Shown: positions 50,328-57,965 of the stretch, one piece after another
Numbering within the stretch: the first letter of the stretch is position 1
How the letters are laid out: each line of letters begins with the position of its first letter
Assembly (NCBI RefSeq): GCF_001641695.1
Contig: NZ_LSEF01000080.1
Location: 1 to 57,965, forward strand
DNA: 57,965 nucleotides
Source of the DNA: Bradyrhizobium neotropicale
Lineage (GTDB): Bacteria; Pseudomonadota; Alphaproteobacteria; Rhizobiales; Xanthobacteraceae
Reading direction: 5' to 3'
The notes under the pieces: generated by a model
Told to the model about the DNA's origin: nothing
What the model saw: only the letters and a program-made list of their open reading frames with translations
The model's database searches: none
Translations under genes and position numbers: made by a program

Positions 50328-53300
50328 ATGCTGCACGACTGGGGCGTGATCGCTGCCGCCTTCGGCTACATCGGGTTCCTGTTCCTGGTGGCGAGCCATG
50401 GCGACCGCCGCTCGCCGGCCAAGCCCGGCCGTGCCTCCGGGCTGATCTATCCGCTGTCGCTGGCGATCTACTGCACCTCCTGGACCTTCTTCGGCTCGGT
50501 CGGCTTCGCCACCCGCACCTCGACCGACTTCCTCGCGATCTATGTCGGCCCTGTCCTGATGATCGGGCTCGGCACCGGCGTGCTGCGCCGCGTGATCCAG
50601 CTCGCCAAAACCCACAACATCACCTCGACCGCCGACTTCATCGGCGCGCGCTACGGCAAGAGCCAGGCGGTGGCCGCGACCGTGGCGCTGATCGCGATCA
50701 TCGGCTCGGTGCCCTACATCGCGCTCCAGCTCAAGGCAGTGGCCTCCTCGCTGGAGACGATCTTGAGCGAGGACCAGGCCTTCTCCCACATCCCGATCCT
50801 CGGCGACATGGCGCTGATGGTGACGCTGGCGATGGCGGCCTTCGCCGTGCTGTTCGGCACGCGGCAGACCGACGCGACCGAGCACCAGCACGGCCTGATG
50901 CTCGCGATCGCGACCGAATCCATCGTCAAGCTGGTCGCCTTCCTCGCCGCCGGCATCTTCGTCACGTTCTGGATGTTCTCGCCGCACGAGCTGATCGAGC
51001 GCGCCATGAAGACGCCGGAGGCGGTGCGCACGATCAACTATTCGCCGTCGATCGGCAACTTCCTCACCATGACGCTGCTGTCGTTCTGCGCGATCATGCT
51101 GCTGCCGCGCCAGTTCCACGTCAGCGTGGTGGAGAATTCGTCCGATGCCGAGGTCGGTCGCGCGCGCTGGCTGTTCCCGCTTTATCTCGTCGCCATCAAT
51201 TTGTTCGTGATCCCGATCGCCCTCGCCGGCCTCGTCAGCTTCCCGTTCGGCGCCGTCGATCCCGACATGTATGTGCTGGCGTTGCCGATGGAGGGCGGCG
51301 CGGAGCTGCTCAGCGTCGCGATCTTCGTCGGCGGCCTGTCGGCGGCAACCGCGATGGTCATCGTCGAATGCGTCGCGCTCTCGATCATGGTCTCGAACGA
51401 CCTCGTGGTGCCGCTGGTGCTGCAGCGCCGGCCCGAGGGGCGCACCGGCGGGGCCGATTTCAGCGACTTCCTGCTGCGCTCGCGGCGGCTTGCGATCTTC
51501 GCCATCATGGTGATGGCCTATTTCTACTATCGCGCGCTCGGCAACACCCAGCTCGCGGCGATCGGCCTGCTCTCCTTCGCCGCCATCGCCCAACTCGCAC
51601 CCAGCTTCTTCGGCGGGCTGCTCTGGCGGCGCGCGACCGCGCGCGGCGCGATCGGCGGCATGCTGGTCGGATTCGCGGTGTGGGTCTACACGCTGTTCCT
51701 GCCGAGCTTCATGGACTCCTCGACGTCAGGCATCCTGCTGCTGCAGCACGGCCCGTTCGGCATCGAGGCGCTGCGGCCGCAGGCACTGTTCGGTGCCGAC
51801 CTCCCGCCGCTGCTGCACGGTGTCGCCTGGTCGCTGTCGCTCAACATCCTCACCTATGTCGTGTTGTCGCTGGCACGGCAGCCGACCTCGATCGAGCTTG
51901 TCCAGGCCGACCTGTTCGTGCCGAACACGCTCGCGCCGATCGCCCCGAACTTCCGCCGCTGGCGCACCACGATCACGGTGCAGGACATCCAGAGCACGGT
52001 CGCGCAATATCTCGGGCCCGACCGCGCGCGGCACTCCTTCGAGGCCTTCGCGGCCCGGCGCAACATGCGGCTGGAGCCCGGCGCGCCCGCCGATTTCGAG
52101 CTGTTGCAGCACGCCGAGCATTTGATTGCCTCCTCGATTGGCGCGGCCTCCTCGCGGCTCGTGATGTCGCTCTTGCTGCGCAAGCGGACGGTCTCGGCGA
52201 AGGCCGCGCTGAAACTGCTCGATGATTCCCATGCAGCGCTGCATTTCAACCGCGAGATCCTGCAGACCGCGCTCAACCATGTGCGCCAGGGCATCGCGGT
52301 GTTCGACGCCGACCTGCAGCTGATCTGCTCCAACCGCCAGTTCGGCGATCTCCTCAACGTGCCGCCGCATTTCATCCAGTTCGGCACGCCTTTGCGCGAG
52401 ATCCTGGAATTCATGGGAGCGAGCAATCCCACCGACCCGGCCGAGCGCGAAACCCTGCTGGAGGTACGCCTCGCGGCCTACACCACCGACAGCGAGCCCT
52501 ATCTGGAGCGCCTGCCGGACCGGCACATGGTGATCGAGGTGCTGACCAACCGCATGCCCGGCGGCGGCTTCGTCATCACCTTCACCGACGTCACGCCGAC
52601 CTTCGAAGCGGCCGAAGCGCTGGAGCGCGCCAATGCGACGCTGGAGAAGCGCGTGCGCGACCGCACCGAGGAGCTGACGCTGCTGAACTCGGAGCTGGCG
52701 CTCGCCAAGAGCACGGCGGAAGACGCCAACATCTCCAAGACGCGATTCCTCGCCGCCGCCAGCCACGACATTCTCCAACCGCTGAACGCGGCACGGCTTT
52801 ATGTCACGAGCCTCGTCGAGCGCCAGCACAGTGGCGAGGAGACGCGGCTGGTCGAGAACATCGACGAGTCGCTGCAGGCGATCGAGGAGATCCTCGGCGC
52901 GCTGCTCGACATCTCGCGGCTCGATGCCGGCGCGATGACGACCTCGATCTCGAGCTTCAGGATGGCCGATCTGATGCGCTCGCTGGAGATCGAGTTCGCT
53001 CCGATCGCGCGCGCCAAGGGCCTCGAGCTTGTCTTCGTGCCCTCCTCGCTGCCGGTGAAGTCGGACAGGCTTCTGCTGCGGCGGTTGCTTCAGAACCTGA
53101 TCTCCAATGCGATCAAATACACCCCGCGCGGCCGCGTGCTGGTCGGCTGCCGCCGCCGCGGCGAATCGCTCAAGATCTGTGTCTACGACACCGGCGTCGG
53201 CATCCCCGCCGTCAAGCGCGGCGAGATCTTCAAGGAATTCCACCGCCTCGAGCAGGGTGCGCGAATTGCGCGCGGCCTGGGGCTCGGGCTGTCGATCGTC

Positions 53301-53840
53301 GAGCGGCTGGCGCGCGTGCTCAAGCACGGCATCGCGATCGACGCCAATGCCAGCGGCGGCTCGGTATTCTCCGTGACCGTGCCGACGGCAAAGGCGGTGA
53401 CCCACACCGCTGCGGTCACCAGCGCGACGCCGCTGGCGCGCACGCCGATCGCGGGCGCGCTGATCGTCTGCATCGAGAACGATGCGGCGATCCTCGACGG
53501 CATGCGCACGCTGCTGAAGGCCTGGGACGCCGAGGTCATCGCGGTGGCCGATCCGGAAGCCGCGATCGCGGCGATCGAGGTCACCGGCCGCCGCGTCACC
53601 GGCCTCCTGGTCGACTACCATCTCGACCGCGGCAACGGTATCGCCGCCATCCGCGACATCCGCCGCCGCTTCGGCGACCGCATTCCCGCGATCCTGATCA
53701 CCGCCGACCGCAGTCCTGCCGTGCAGGTCGCCGCGCGCGAGGAAAACATCGCGGTGCTGAACAAGCCGGTAAAGCCCGCCTCGCTCCGCGCTTTGCTCGG
53801 GCAGTGGCGCACGCAGCAGATGGTGGCGGCGGCGGAGTGA
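50328..53840 (+). CDS. Hybrid sensor histidine kinase with sodium/solute symporter-like N-terminus
   Basis: A 1170-residue membrane protein. Residues 1-500 form about twelve membrane segments of the SSS (PutP-like) fold, beginning VIAAAFGYIGFLFLVASHGDRR. A PAS domain lies at about 640-745, then a coiled coil near 765-800. The HisKA domain has phosphoacceptor His813 in AAASHDILQPLNAARLY. The ATPase domain shows NAIKYTPRG, DTGVGIP and GLGLGLSIVERL. A C-terminal receiver has Asp1096 in LVDYHLDRGNGI. This is the ErcS/CbrA-like class in which transport-like membrane sensing feeds a phosphorelay. Its 3' end faces a NarL-type response regulator, a probable partner. ATG at 50328. Confidence 0.9.
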   Translation: MLHDWGVIAAAFGYIGFLFLVASHGDRRSPAKPGRASGLIYPLSLAIYCTSWTFFGSVGFATRTSTDFLAIYVGPVLMIGLGTGVLRRVIQLAKTHNITSTADFIGARYGKSQAVAATVALIAIIGSVPYIALQLKAVASSLETILSEDQAFSHIPILGDMALMVTLAMAAFAVLFGTRQTDATEHQHGLMLAIATESIVKLVAFLAAGIFVTFWMFSPHELIERAMKTPEAVRTINYSPSIGNFLTMTLLSFCAIMLLPRQFHVSVVENSSDAEVGRARWLFPLYLVAINLFVIPIALAGLVSFPFGAVDPDMYVLALPMEGGAELLSVAIFVGGLSAATAMVIVECVALSIMVSNDLVVPLVLQRRPEGRTGGADFSDFLLRSRRLAIFAIMVMAYFYYRALGNTQLAAIGLLSFAAIAQLAPSFFGGLLWRRATARGAIGGMLVGFAVWVYTLFLPSFMDSSTSGILLLQHGPFGIEALRPQALFGADLPPLLHGVAWSLSLNILTYVVLSLARQPTSIELVQADLFVPNTLAPIAPNFRRWRTTITVQDIQSTVAQYLGPDRARHSFEAFAARRNMRLEPGAPADFELLQHAEHLIASSIGAASSRLVMSLLLRKRTVSAKAALKLLDDSHAALHFNREILQTALNHVRQGIAVFDADLQLICSNRQFGDLLNVPPHFIQFGTPLREILEFMGASNPTDPAERETLLEVRLAAYTTDSEPYLERLPDRHMVIEVLTNRMPGGGFVITFTDVTPTFEAAEALERANATLEKRVRDRTEELTLLNSELALAKSTAEDANISKTRFLAAASHDILQPLNAARLYVTSLVERQHSGEETRLVENIDESLQAIEEILGALLDISRLDAGAMTTSISSFRMADLMRSLEIEFAPIARAKGLELVFVPSSLPVKSDRLLLRRLLQNLISNAIKYTPRGRVLVGCRRRGESLKICVYDTGVGIPAVKRGEIFKEFHRLEQGARIARGLGLGLSIVERLARVLKHGIAIDANASGGSVFSVTVPTAKAVTHTAAVTSATPLARTPIAGALIVCIENDAAILDGMRTLLKAWDAEVIAVADPEAAIAAIEVTGRRVTGLLVDYHLDRGNGIAAIRDIRRRFGDRIPAILITADRSPAVQVAAREENIAVLNKPVKPASLRALLGQWRTQQMVAAAE

Positions 53841-53877
53841 GCGGCGGAACGGAAGCAGGACGTGCTTTCACGCGTCC

Positions 53878-53953
53878 CGTCATCCTTCGAGGCCTCCGCT
53901 ACGCTCCGGCACCTCCAGCGACAATGGCTTCGCCATTGCGCGGGGATGACGGG
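53878..53953. repeat. Dispersed intergenic repeat, copy E
   Basis: CGTCATCCTTCGAGGCCTCC to GGGGATGACGGG, related in the same orientation to 21133-21257. It lies between the convergent hybrid kinase and response regulator genes and has short inverted pieces (GGCTTCGCC) that may assist termination. Confidence 0.68.
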
Positions 53954-53974
53954 TCTAATAGCAGCGAACGGCTC

Positions 53975-54646
53975 TTACCCCGTCGGCGAGCCCTGTTTCC
54001 ACTGGCCGCCGGCGATCTTGGCGGCGGCGATCACGGCCTGGGTGCGGCTCTCGACGCCGAGCTTTTGCAGGATCGCAGAGACATGCGCCTTGATGGTCGC
54101 CTCGGAGACACCGAGCTCGTAGGCGATCTGCTTGTTGAGCAGCCCTTCCGACAGCATCATCAGGACCCGCACCTGCTGCGGGGTCAGCGTCACCAGGCGG
54201 TCGCGCAGGCGGGTCATGTCGGGATCGGCCACGGCCGACAGGTCGGTGTCGGCGGGAACCCAGACGTCGCCGTCCATGATCTTGAGGATGGCGTCGCGCA
54301 GCGTCTCGACGCCGAAGCGCTTGGGGATGAAGCCGGAGGCGCCGAAATCGAGCGAGCGGCGGATGGTGGCGCTGTCGTCCGAGGCCGAGACGATCACCAC
54401 CGGGATCGCAGGATATTGCGCTCGCAGATAGATCAGGCCGGAAAAGCCCGAGATCCCGGGCATCGAGAGGTCGAGCAGGATCAGGTCGACGTCGGGGGTC
54501 TGCTCCAGGAGTTTCGTCAGATCCTCGAACGATCCCGCCTCGTCGATCTTGGCCGAGGTCAGGACGCCCGCCACGGCCTGCCGTAGCGCGTCGCGGAACA
54601 GGGGATGATCATCGGCGATGACGAGATGGGTGGAGGGAGCGTTCAT
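53975..54646 (-). CDS. NarL/FixJ-family response regulator
   Basis: A 223-residue two-domain regulator. The receiver spans 1-125, with the acidic pocket at ADDHPLFRDAL and phosphoacceptor Asp59 in LILLDLSMPG. VSASDDSATIRRSLDFGASGFIPKR gives the switch Ser and Lys. The LuxR-type helix-turn-helix covers about 153-205 (LTPQQVRVLMMLSEGLLNKQIAYELGVSEATIKAHVSAIL). ATG at 54646 follows AGAAGAGATCG. It is convergent with the hybrid kinase, which is its likely phosphodonor, and its promoter region also serves the divergent MHS transporter. Confidence 0.9.
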   Translation of the reverse strand: MNAPSTHLVIADDHPLFRDALRQAVAGVLTSAKIDEAGSFEDLTKLLEQTPDVDLILLDLSMPGISGFSGLIYLRAQYPAIPVVIVSASDDSATIRRSLDFGASGFIPKRFGVETLRDAILKIMDGDVWVPADTDLSAVADPDMTRLRDRLVTLTPQQVRVLMMLSEGLLNKQIAYELGVSEATIKAHVSAILQKLGVESRTQAVIAAAKIAGGQWKQGSPTG

Positions 54647-54738
54647 CGATCTCTTCTGTGGTTCGACGGGCCGGTTAGCTGGACCCGCGCCTCGGTCAAT
54701 TCTTTCCCGGCCGGCTGTGGCATGCAAGTACACATTAT

Positions 54739-54755
54739 CCCTTTGCTGCAAAGGG
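54739..54755. promoter_or_regulatory. Perfect 17-bp palindrome between response regulator and MHS transporter
   Basis: CCCTTTGC-T-GCAAAGGG, with 8-bp perfect arms, lies in the 290-bp divergent region, 93 bp from the response-regulator start and 182 bp from the transporter start. It is the strongest operator candidate of that region and could be bound by the NarL-type regulator. Confidence 0.55.
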
Positions 54756-54936
54756 GTTAATCCGCAAAGCGTGGCCCCGGGTACCCGTGGCGTCAGGCCA
54801 ATGTCAGTGCGCAAGGCCGAAAGTCGTATTGGGGCGAGTTTCACGCCGATGTTACCTTAACCGCAAGACCCAGGTTGATCCGGCTCGTCCGGACAACCCG
54901 GGACGCGAGGAAACGCATTTCGGGGAGCGACCCAAC

Positions 54937-56601
54937 ATGTCGACAGTTGCTGTGTCTCAAGCGGGCGCGGGGGGGATGACGAAGGACGAACGGTTCGTCA
55001 TTCTCGCCTCTTCGCTCGGTACCGTCTTCGAGTGGTACGATTTCTACCTCTACGGCTCGCTGGCCGGCATCATCGGCGCGCAGTTCTTCTCGGATTATCC
55101 GCCCGCCACCCGCGACATCTTCGCGCTGCTCGCCTTCGCGGCCGGCTTCCTGGTGCGTCCGTTCGGCGCGATCGTGTTCGGGCGCGTCGGCGACATCGTC
55201 GGCCGCAAATACACCTTCCTCGTCACCATCCTCATCATGGGTATGTCGACCTTCATCGTCGGCCTGCTGCCGAACGCGGCAACCATCGGCATCGCGGCCC
55301 CGATCATCCTGATCGCGCTGCGCCTCGCCCAGGGTCTGGCACTCGGCGGCGAATATGGCGGTGCGGCGACCTACGTTGCCGAGCATGCCCCGAACGGCAG
55401 GCGCGGCTACTACACCTCCTTCATCCAGACCACTGCCACGCTCGGCCTGTTCCTGTCGCTGCTGGTGATCCTGTTCACCCGCACCGCGACGGGCGAAGCC
55501 GACTTCGCGAAGTGGGGCTGGCGCATCCCGTTCCTGGTCTCGGTGCTGCTGCTCGGCATCTCGGTCTGGATCCGGCTGCGGCTCAATGAATCGCCGATCT
55601 TCCAGAAGATGAAGGACGAGGGGAAGAGCTCGAAGGCGCCGCTGACGGAAGCCTTCGCGAACTGGCAGAACGGCAAGCTCGTCCTGCTCGCTTTGCTCGG
55701 TGGCACGATGGGCCAGGGCGTGGTCTGGTACACCGGCCAGTTCTACGCGCTGTTCTTCCTGCAATCGATCCTCAAGGTCGACGGCTACACCGCGAACCTG
55801 TTGATCGCCTGGTCGCTGCTGTTCGGCACCGGCTTCTTCGTCGTGTTCGGCGCACTCTCCGACAGGATCGGCCGCAAGCCGATCATCCTCGGCGGCTGCC
55901 TGATCGCGGCGCTGACCTTCTTCCCGATCTTCAAGATGATCACCACCAACGCCAACCCGGCGCTGGAGAAGGCGATCGAATCAACGAAGGTCGAGGTGGT
56001 GGCCGATCCCCTGACCTGCGGCGATCTGTTCAACCCGGTCGGCACCCGCATCTTCAGTGCGCCTTGCGACATCGTGCGCGCCTTCCTGTCGCAATCGTCG
56101 GTCAGGTACACGACGGCCGCCGGCCCGGCAGGCTCGGGGGTCAAGGTCGTCGTCAACGGCAAGGAAGTGCCCTACGCGAACGCCAAGGACGGCAACCCGG
56201 CGGTCCTCGCCGCGGTGCAGGCGGCCGGCTATCCCAAGGCGGGCGACGCCGGCATCGTGAAGATGTCGAACCCGTTCGACATCTTCCGTCCGCAGGTGGC
56301 TGCGATCATCGGCTTGCTCTTCATCCTGGTGATCTTCGTCACCATGGTGTACGGGCCGATCGCGGCGATGCTTGTCGAGCTGTTCCCGACCCGCATCCGC
56401 TACACCTCGATGTCGCTGCCCTATCACATCGGTAACGGCTGGTTCGGCGGTCTCCTGCCCGCGACCGCGTTCGCGATCGTGGCCTCAACCGGCGACATCT
56501 ATGCCGGCCTGTGGTACCCGATCGTGTTCGCGGTGATTACCGCGGTGGTCGGCTTCCTGTTCCTGCCCGAGACGAAGGACGTCGATATCAAGACGACCTG
56601 A
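54937..56601 (+). CDS. MHS-family (MFS) metabolite:proton symporter
   Basis: A 554-residue transporter with twelve expected membrane segments. MHS family features are SSLGTVFEWYDFYLYGSLAGI in segment 1, GRVGDIVGRKYTFLVTILIMG in the 2-3 loop, RLAQGLALGGEYGGAATYVAEH and SDRIGRKPIILGGC in the 8-9 loop. A hydrophilic insertion of roughly 110 residues (about 370-480, including DPLTCGDLFNPVGTRIFS and VKVVVNGKEVPYANAKDGN) lengthens the protein beyond the usual 430-450. Substrates of MHS proteins include shikimate, citrate and betaine. ATG at 54937 follows GGGGAG. An intrinsic terminator follows. Confidence 0.88.
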   Translation: MSTVAVSQAGAGGMTKDERFVILASSLGTVFEWYDFYLYGSLAGIIGAQFFSDYPPATRDIFALLAFAAGFLVRPFGAIVFGRVGDIVGRKYTFLVTILIMGMSTFIVGLLPNAATIGIAAPIILIALRLAQGLALGGEYGGAATYVAEHAPNGRRGYYTSFIQTTATLGLFLSLLVILFTRTATGEADFAKWGWRIPFLVSVLLLGISVWIRLRLNESPIFQKMKDEGKSSKAPLTEAFANWQNGKLVLLALLGGTMGQGVVWYTGQFYALFFLQSILKVDGYTANLLIAWSLLFGTGFFVVFGALSDRIGRKPIILGGCLIAALTFFPIFKMITTNANPALEKAIESTKVEVVADPLTCGDLFNPVGTRIFSAPCDIVRAFLSQSSVRYTTAAGPAGSGVKVVVNGKEVPYANAKDGNPAVLAAVQAAGYPKAGDAGIVKMSNPFDIFRPQVAAIIGLLFILVIFVTMVYGPIAAMLVELFPTRIRYTSMSLPYHIGNGWFGGLLPATAFAIVASTGDIYAGLWYPIVFAVITAVVGFLFLPETKDVDIKTT

Positions 56602-56631
56602 TCGGACAAGCCGATCCCTGCCAAATACAAG

Positions 56632-56664
56632 CCGGCCGCGGATCCCGCGGCCGGTTTTGTTTTG
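56632..56664 (+). terminator. Intrinsic terminator after the MHS transporter gene
   Basis: CCGGCCGCGG and CCGCGGCCGG pair perfectly around a 3-base loop and are followed by TTTTGTTTT. It ends 5 bp before the convergent yjbQ-like stop. Confidence 0.9.
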
Positions 56665-56669
56665 GGCGG

Positions 56670-57134
56670 CTACCGATTGCCGCCGATGAACTGCAGCACG
56701 ACCTCGCGCTGGTGCGGGCGCCTGCGGTGCTCGATGAGATAGATCGCCTGCCACGTGCCAAGTGCGAGCCTGCCGTTCAGGACCGGCACGTTGAGCGAGG
56801 TCTGCGTCAGCATCGTCTTGACGTGCCCGGGCATGTCGTCGGGCCCTTCGGCATCATGCGTCCAGGGCGCATCCTCCGGCGCGAGCCGCGCCAGCGCGGT
56901 GGTGAGATCGACCAGCACGGAAGGGTCGGCGTTTTCCTGGATCGTCAGCGAGGCCGAGGTGTGACGGATGAACAGCGTCAACGCGCCGGTCCCGGCGCCG
57001 GCCTCCGCGATGAACTTCGCAGCTTCACTGGTGAGATCGGTGAAGCCGCGACCTTGCGTCTGCACCGTGAGCAGCGACGAGGTGATGGTGATGGCCTGCG
57101 CCGTTGATGGCGCTGATCGCGTAGTCGATGTCAT
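56670..57134 (-). CDS. YjbQ/UPF0047-family protein
   Basis: A 154-residue protein of the YjbQ family, in which thiamin-phosphate synthase-like activity has been reported. The hallmarks are LTLFIRHTSASLTIQENADPSV, the DD-x-P-GHVK stretch (GPDDMPGHVKTML) and NGRLALGTWQAIYLIEHR with the conserved Gly-Thr-Trp-Gln and Glu-His. It folds as a trimer of beta-rich subunits and is cytosolic. It converges on the MHS transporter gene, with the terminator between. No thiamine genes adjoin it. Confidence 0.9.
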   Translation of the reverse strand: MTSTTRSAPSTAQAITITSSLLTVQTQGRGFTDLTSEAAKFIAEAGAGTGALTLFIRHTSASLTIQENADPSVLVDLTTALARLAPEDAPWTHDAEGPDDMPGHVKTMLTQTSLNVPVLNGRLALGTWQAIYLIEHRRRPHQREVVLQFIGGNR

Positions 57135-57162
57135 AAAGGGTCTCGTTGTCTCGAACGCTCTT

Positions 57163-57262
57163 GTAGGGTGGGCAAAGGCGCGTCAGCGCCGTGCCCACCT
57201 CTTCTGCCGCAATCGTGAAAAAGGTGGTGGGCACGGCGCAAGGACGCCTTTGCCCACCCTAC
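57163..57262. repeat. 100-bp inverted-repeat element of the GTAGGGTGGGCAAAGGCG type
   Basis: GTAGGGTGGGCAAAGGCG and its reverse complement CGCCTTTGCCCACCCTAC stand at the two ends, with GGGCACGGCGC and GCGCCGTGCCC as an inner pair. It would form a long hairpin. Such elements are scattered through rhizobial genomes. It lies between yjbQ and the last gene, with no coding content. Confidence 0.75.
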
Positions 57263-57304
57263 GAAGAACGCGTTTGCGGGCCATCCGTTCGCGAATGCTC
57301 CGCG

Positions 57305-57838
57305 TCAAATCTTCCCCGACACGTCCTTCTGCACCCGGTTGGCCATCTCGATCAGCCGCCGCCATGTCCGCTCGAGGAACGACATCACGCGATCCACGTC
57401 CTGGTCGCTGGGCAGCGGGATCTCGATCCTGCGGTCGCCTTCGGCGGCCTTCGGCGGCCCCTTCTTCAACTGATCGGATTTCGGCAGAGCCTCCTCGACC
57501 TTGCCCGACACGGTCGGCCCGGCCGCGAGGTCAGCCTTCAACTTCTCGACCTCGGCCTGCAGGCGGCCGATTTCGGCGTCGAGCGCGGAACGTTCGTCAG
57601 GCACCGCATAGCAGGCCCAGCCGGCATCATTCTTGGTGCATGTCGAGACCGTGCCGGTGCGGGTGTCGAGCCGAAGCACGCCCTCGGGAATTGGCGTCAT
57701 TGTGTAGCGGCCGTTTTCAGTGTCGGGCGCGGATTGCGCCACCACCCCGCCGCCGCCGATCGCGAGCAGTGTGACGGCCGCCGCCAAAGACCATTTCAAG
57801 GACCATGACCTCAACAATGACGTCGCTGCTGGTTTCAT
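57305..57838 (-). CDS. Exported or membrane-anchored coiled-coil hypothetical protein
   Basis: A 177-residue protein with an N-terminal hydrophobic segment (WSLAAAVTLLAIGGGGVVAQ) acting as signal peptide or anchor. A short beta-rich part with two cysteines follows (VLRLDTRTGTVSTCTKNDAGWACYAVPDER). A coiled coil comes next (ALDAEIGRLQAEVEKLKADLA, about residues 83-105), then a Pro-rich linker and a basic C-terminal helix (VMSFLERTWRRLIEMANRVQ). ATG at 57838 follows GGAG by 6 bases. Function unknown; the periplasmic part probably oligomerises. The 127 bp to the window end show nothing definite. Confidence 0.68.
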   Translation of the reverse strand: MKPAATSLLRSWSLKWSLAAAVTLLAIGGGGVVAQSAPDTENGRYTMTPIPEGVLRLDTRTGTVSTCTKNDAGWACYAVPDERSALDAEIGRLQAEVEKLKADLAAGPTVSGKVEEALPKSDQLKKGPPKAAEGDRRIEIPLPSDQDVDRVMSFLERTWRRLIEMANRVQKDVSGKI

Positions 57839-57965
57839 TGCGCTGCTCCGCCACGACGCGCCTGTGGATAGCTGCAATCCTACACCCGCCCGGACGACGC
57901 CGCACGGCTTCCCGTGGAAAACCCGCCTGCGACATCAACGATCGCGGCGGCCGGTTTGATCCTGG

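Noticed and set aside
57950..57965. TTTGATCCTGG at the right edge, identical to the start of 16S rRNA
   Set aside because: The bases before it (CGGCCGG) do not match the expected AGAG or the rRNA leader, and the match stops at the window edge after 11 bases. It may be chance; it cannot be called an rRNA gene from this.

Overview
The window looks like chromosomal DNA of a Bradyrhizobium-type alphaproteobacterium (Bradyrhizobiaceae). The reasons are the uniformly high G+C, an ALAS-type hemA preceded by a perfect FixK/FNR box, an Irr-like Fur-family regulator, a MddA-like methyltransferase, many Liv-type and oligopeptide ABC genes, small rhizobial hypothetical proteins, and G+C-rich palindromic repeats between genes. 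No rRNA, tRNA or CRISPR array was found.

Layout. 1-1473: a complete IS630-family element (24-bp terminal inverted repeats, TA duplication inside a CTAG target) carrying a divergent LexA-type winged-helix passenger gene. 1.5-4.3 kb: a secreted LprI-like protein and a cluster of very small proteins, one NepR-like. 4.4-11.2 kb (minus): livH-livM-livG-livF, a long-chain acyl-CoA synthetase and a livK-type binding protein, which reads as uptake plus CoA activation of a carboxylic acid. 11.4-13.7 kb: an ABC-2 exporter pair. 13.8-21 kb: a mixed housekeeping/accessory stretch with a membrane acyltransferase, an UlaG-like metallo-hydrolase, a cupin, a SUKH-like protein, an M29 aminopeptidase and a fumarase-superfamily lyase.

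21.6-29.4 kb: two paralogous winged-helix/TolB-like/TPR regulators flank a GFA-family protein and the MddA-like methyltransferase. They are followed by an Irr paralogue with its own FixK box, then a DUF3313-DUF2147 operon with a palindrome between its -35 and -10, and a TetR regulator. 29.6-34.8 kb: a dipeptide-type ABC importer (binding protein, two permeases, fused double ATPase). 34.8-37.5 kb: a reactive-sulfur detoxification locus (BigR/SqrR-like ArsR, rhodanese, TSUP exporter, divergent ETHE1-like persulfide dioxygenase). 37.7-44 kb: small proteins, an AEC transporter, a GT87-like membrane protein, an ArsR-type regulator coupled to a small gene that appears to start with CTG, RidA, and an Omp25/31-type porin-like protein.

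44.2-57.9 kb: a chemotaxis receptor; a metallo-hydrolase, an aroQ-like gene with altered active-site residues and hemA, all bracketed by two inverted copies of a roughly 205-bp MITE-like element; a 1170-residue transporter-like hybrid histidine kinase convergent with a NarL-type response regulator; an MHS-family symporter behind a perfect 17-bp palindrome; YjbQ; and a secreted coiled-coil protein.

The most promising leads are the regulatory ones (two FixK boxes linking oxygen to haem and iron control, and the duplicated regulators with direct repeats), the IS630 passenger gene, the MITE family, the CTG-started coupled gene and the divergent AroQ. I did not find an obviously new multi-gene defence or conflict system.
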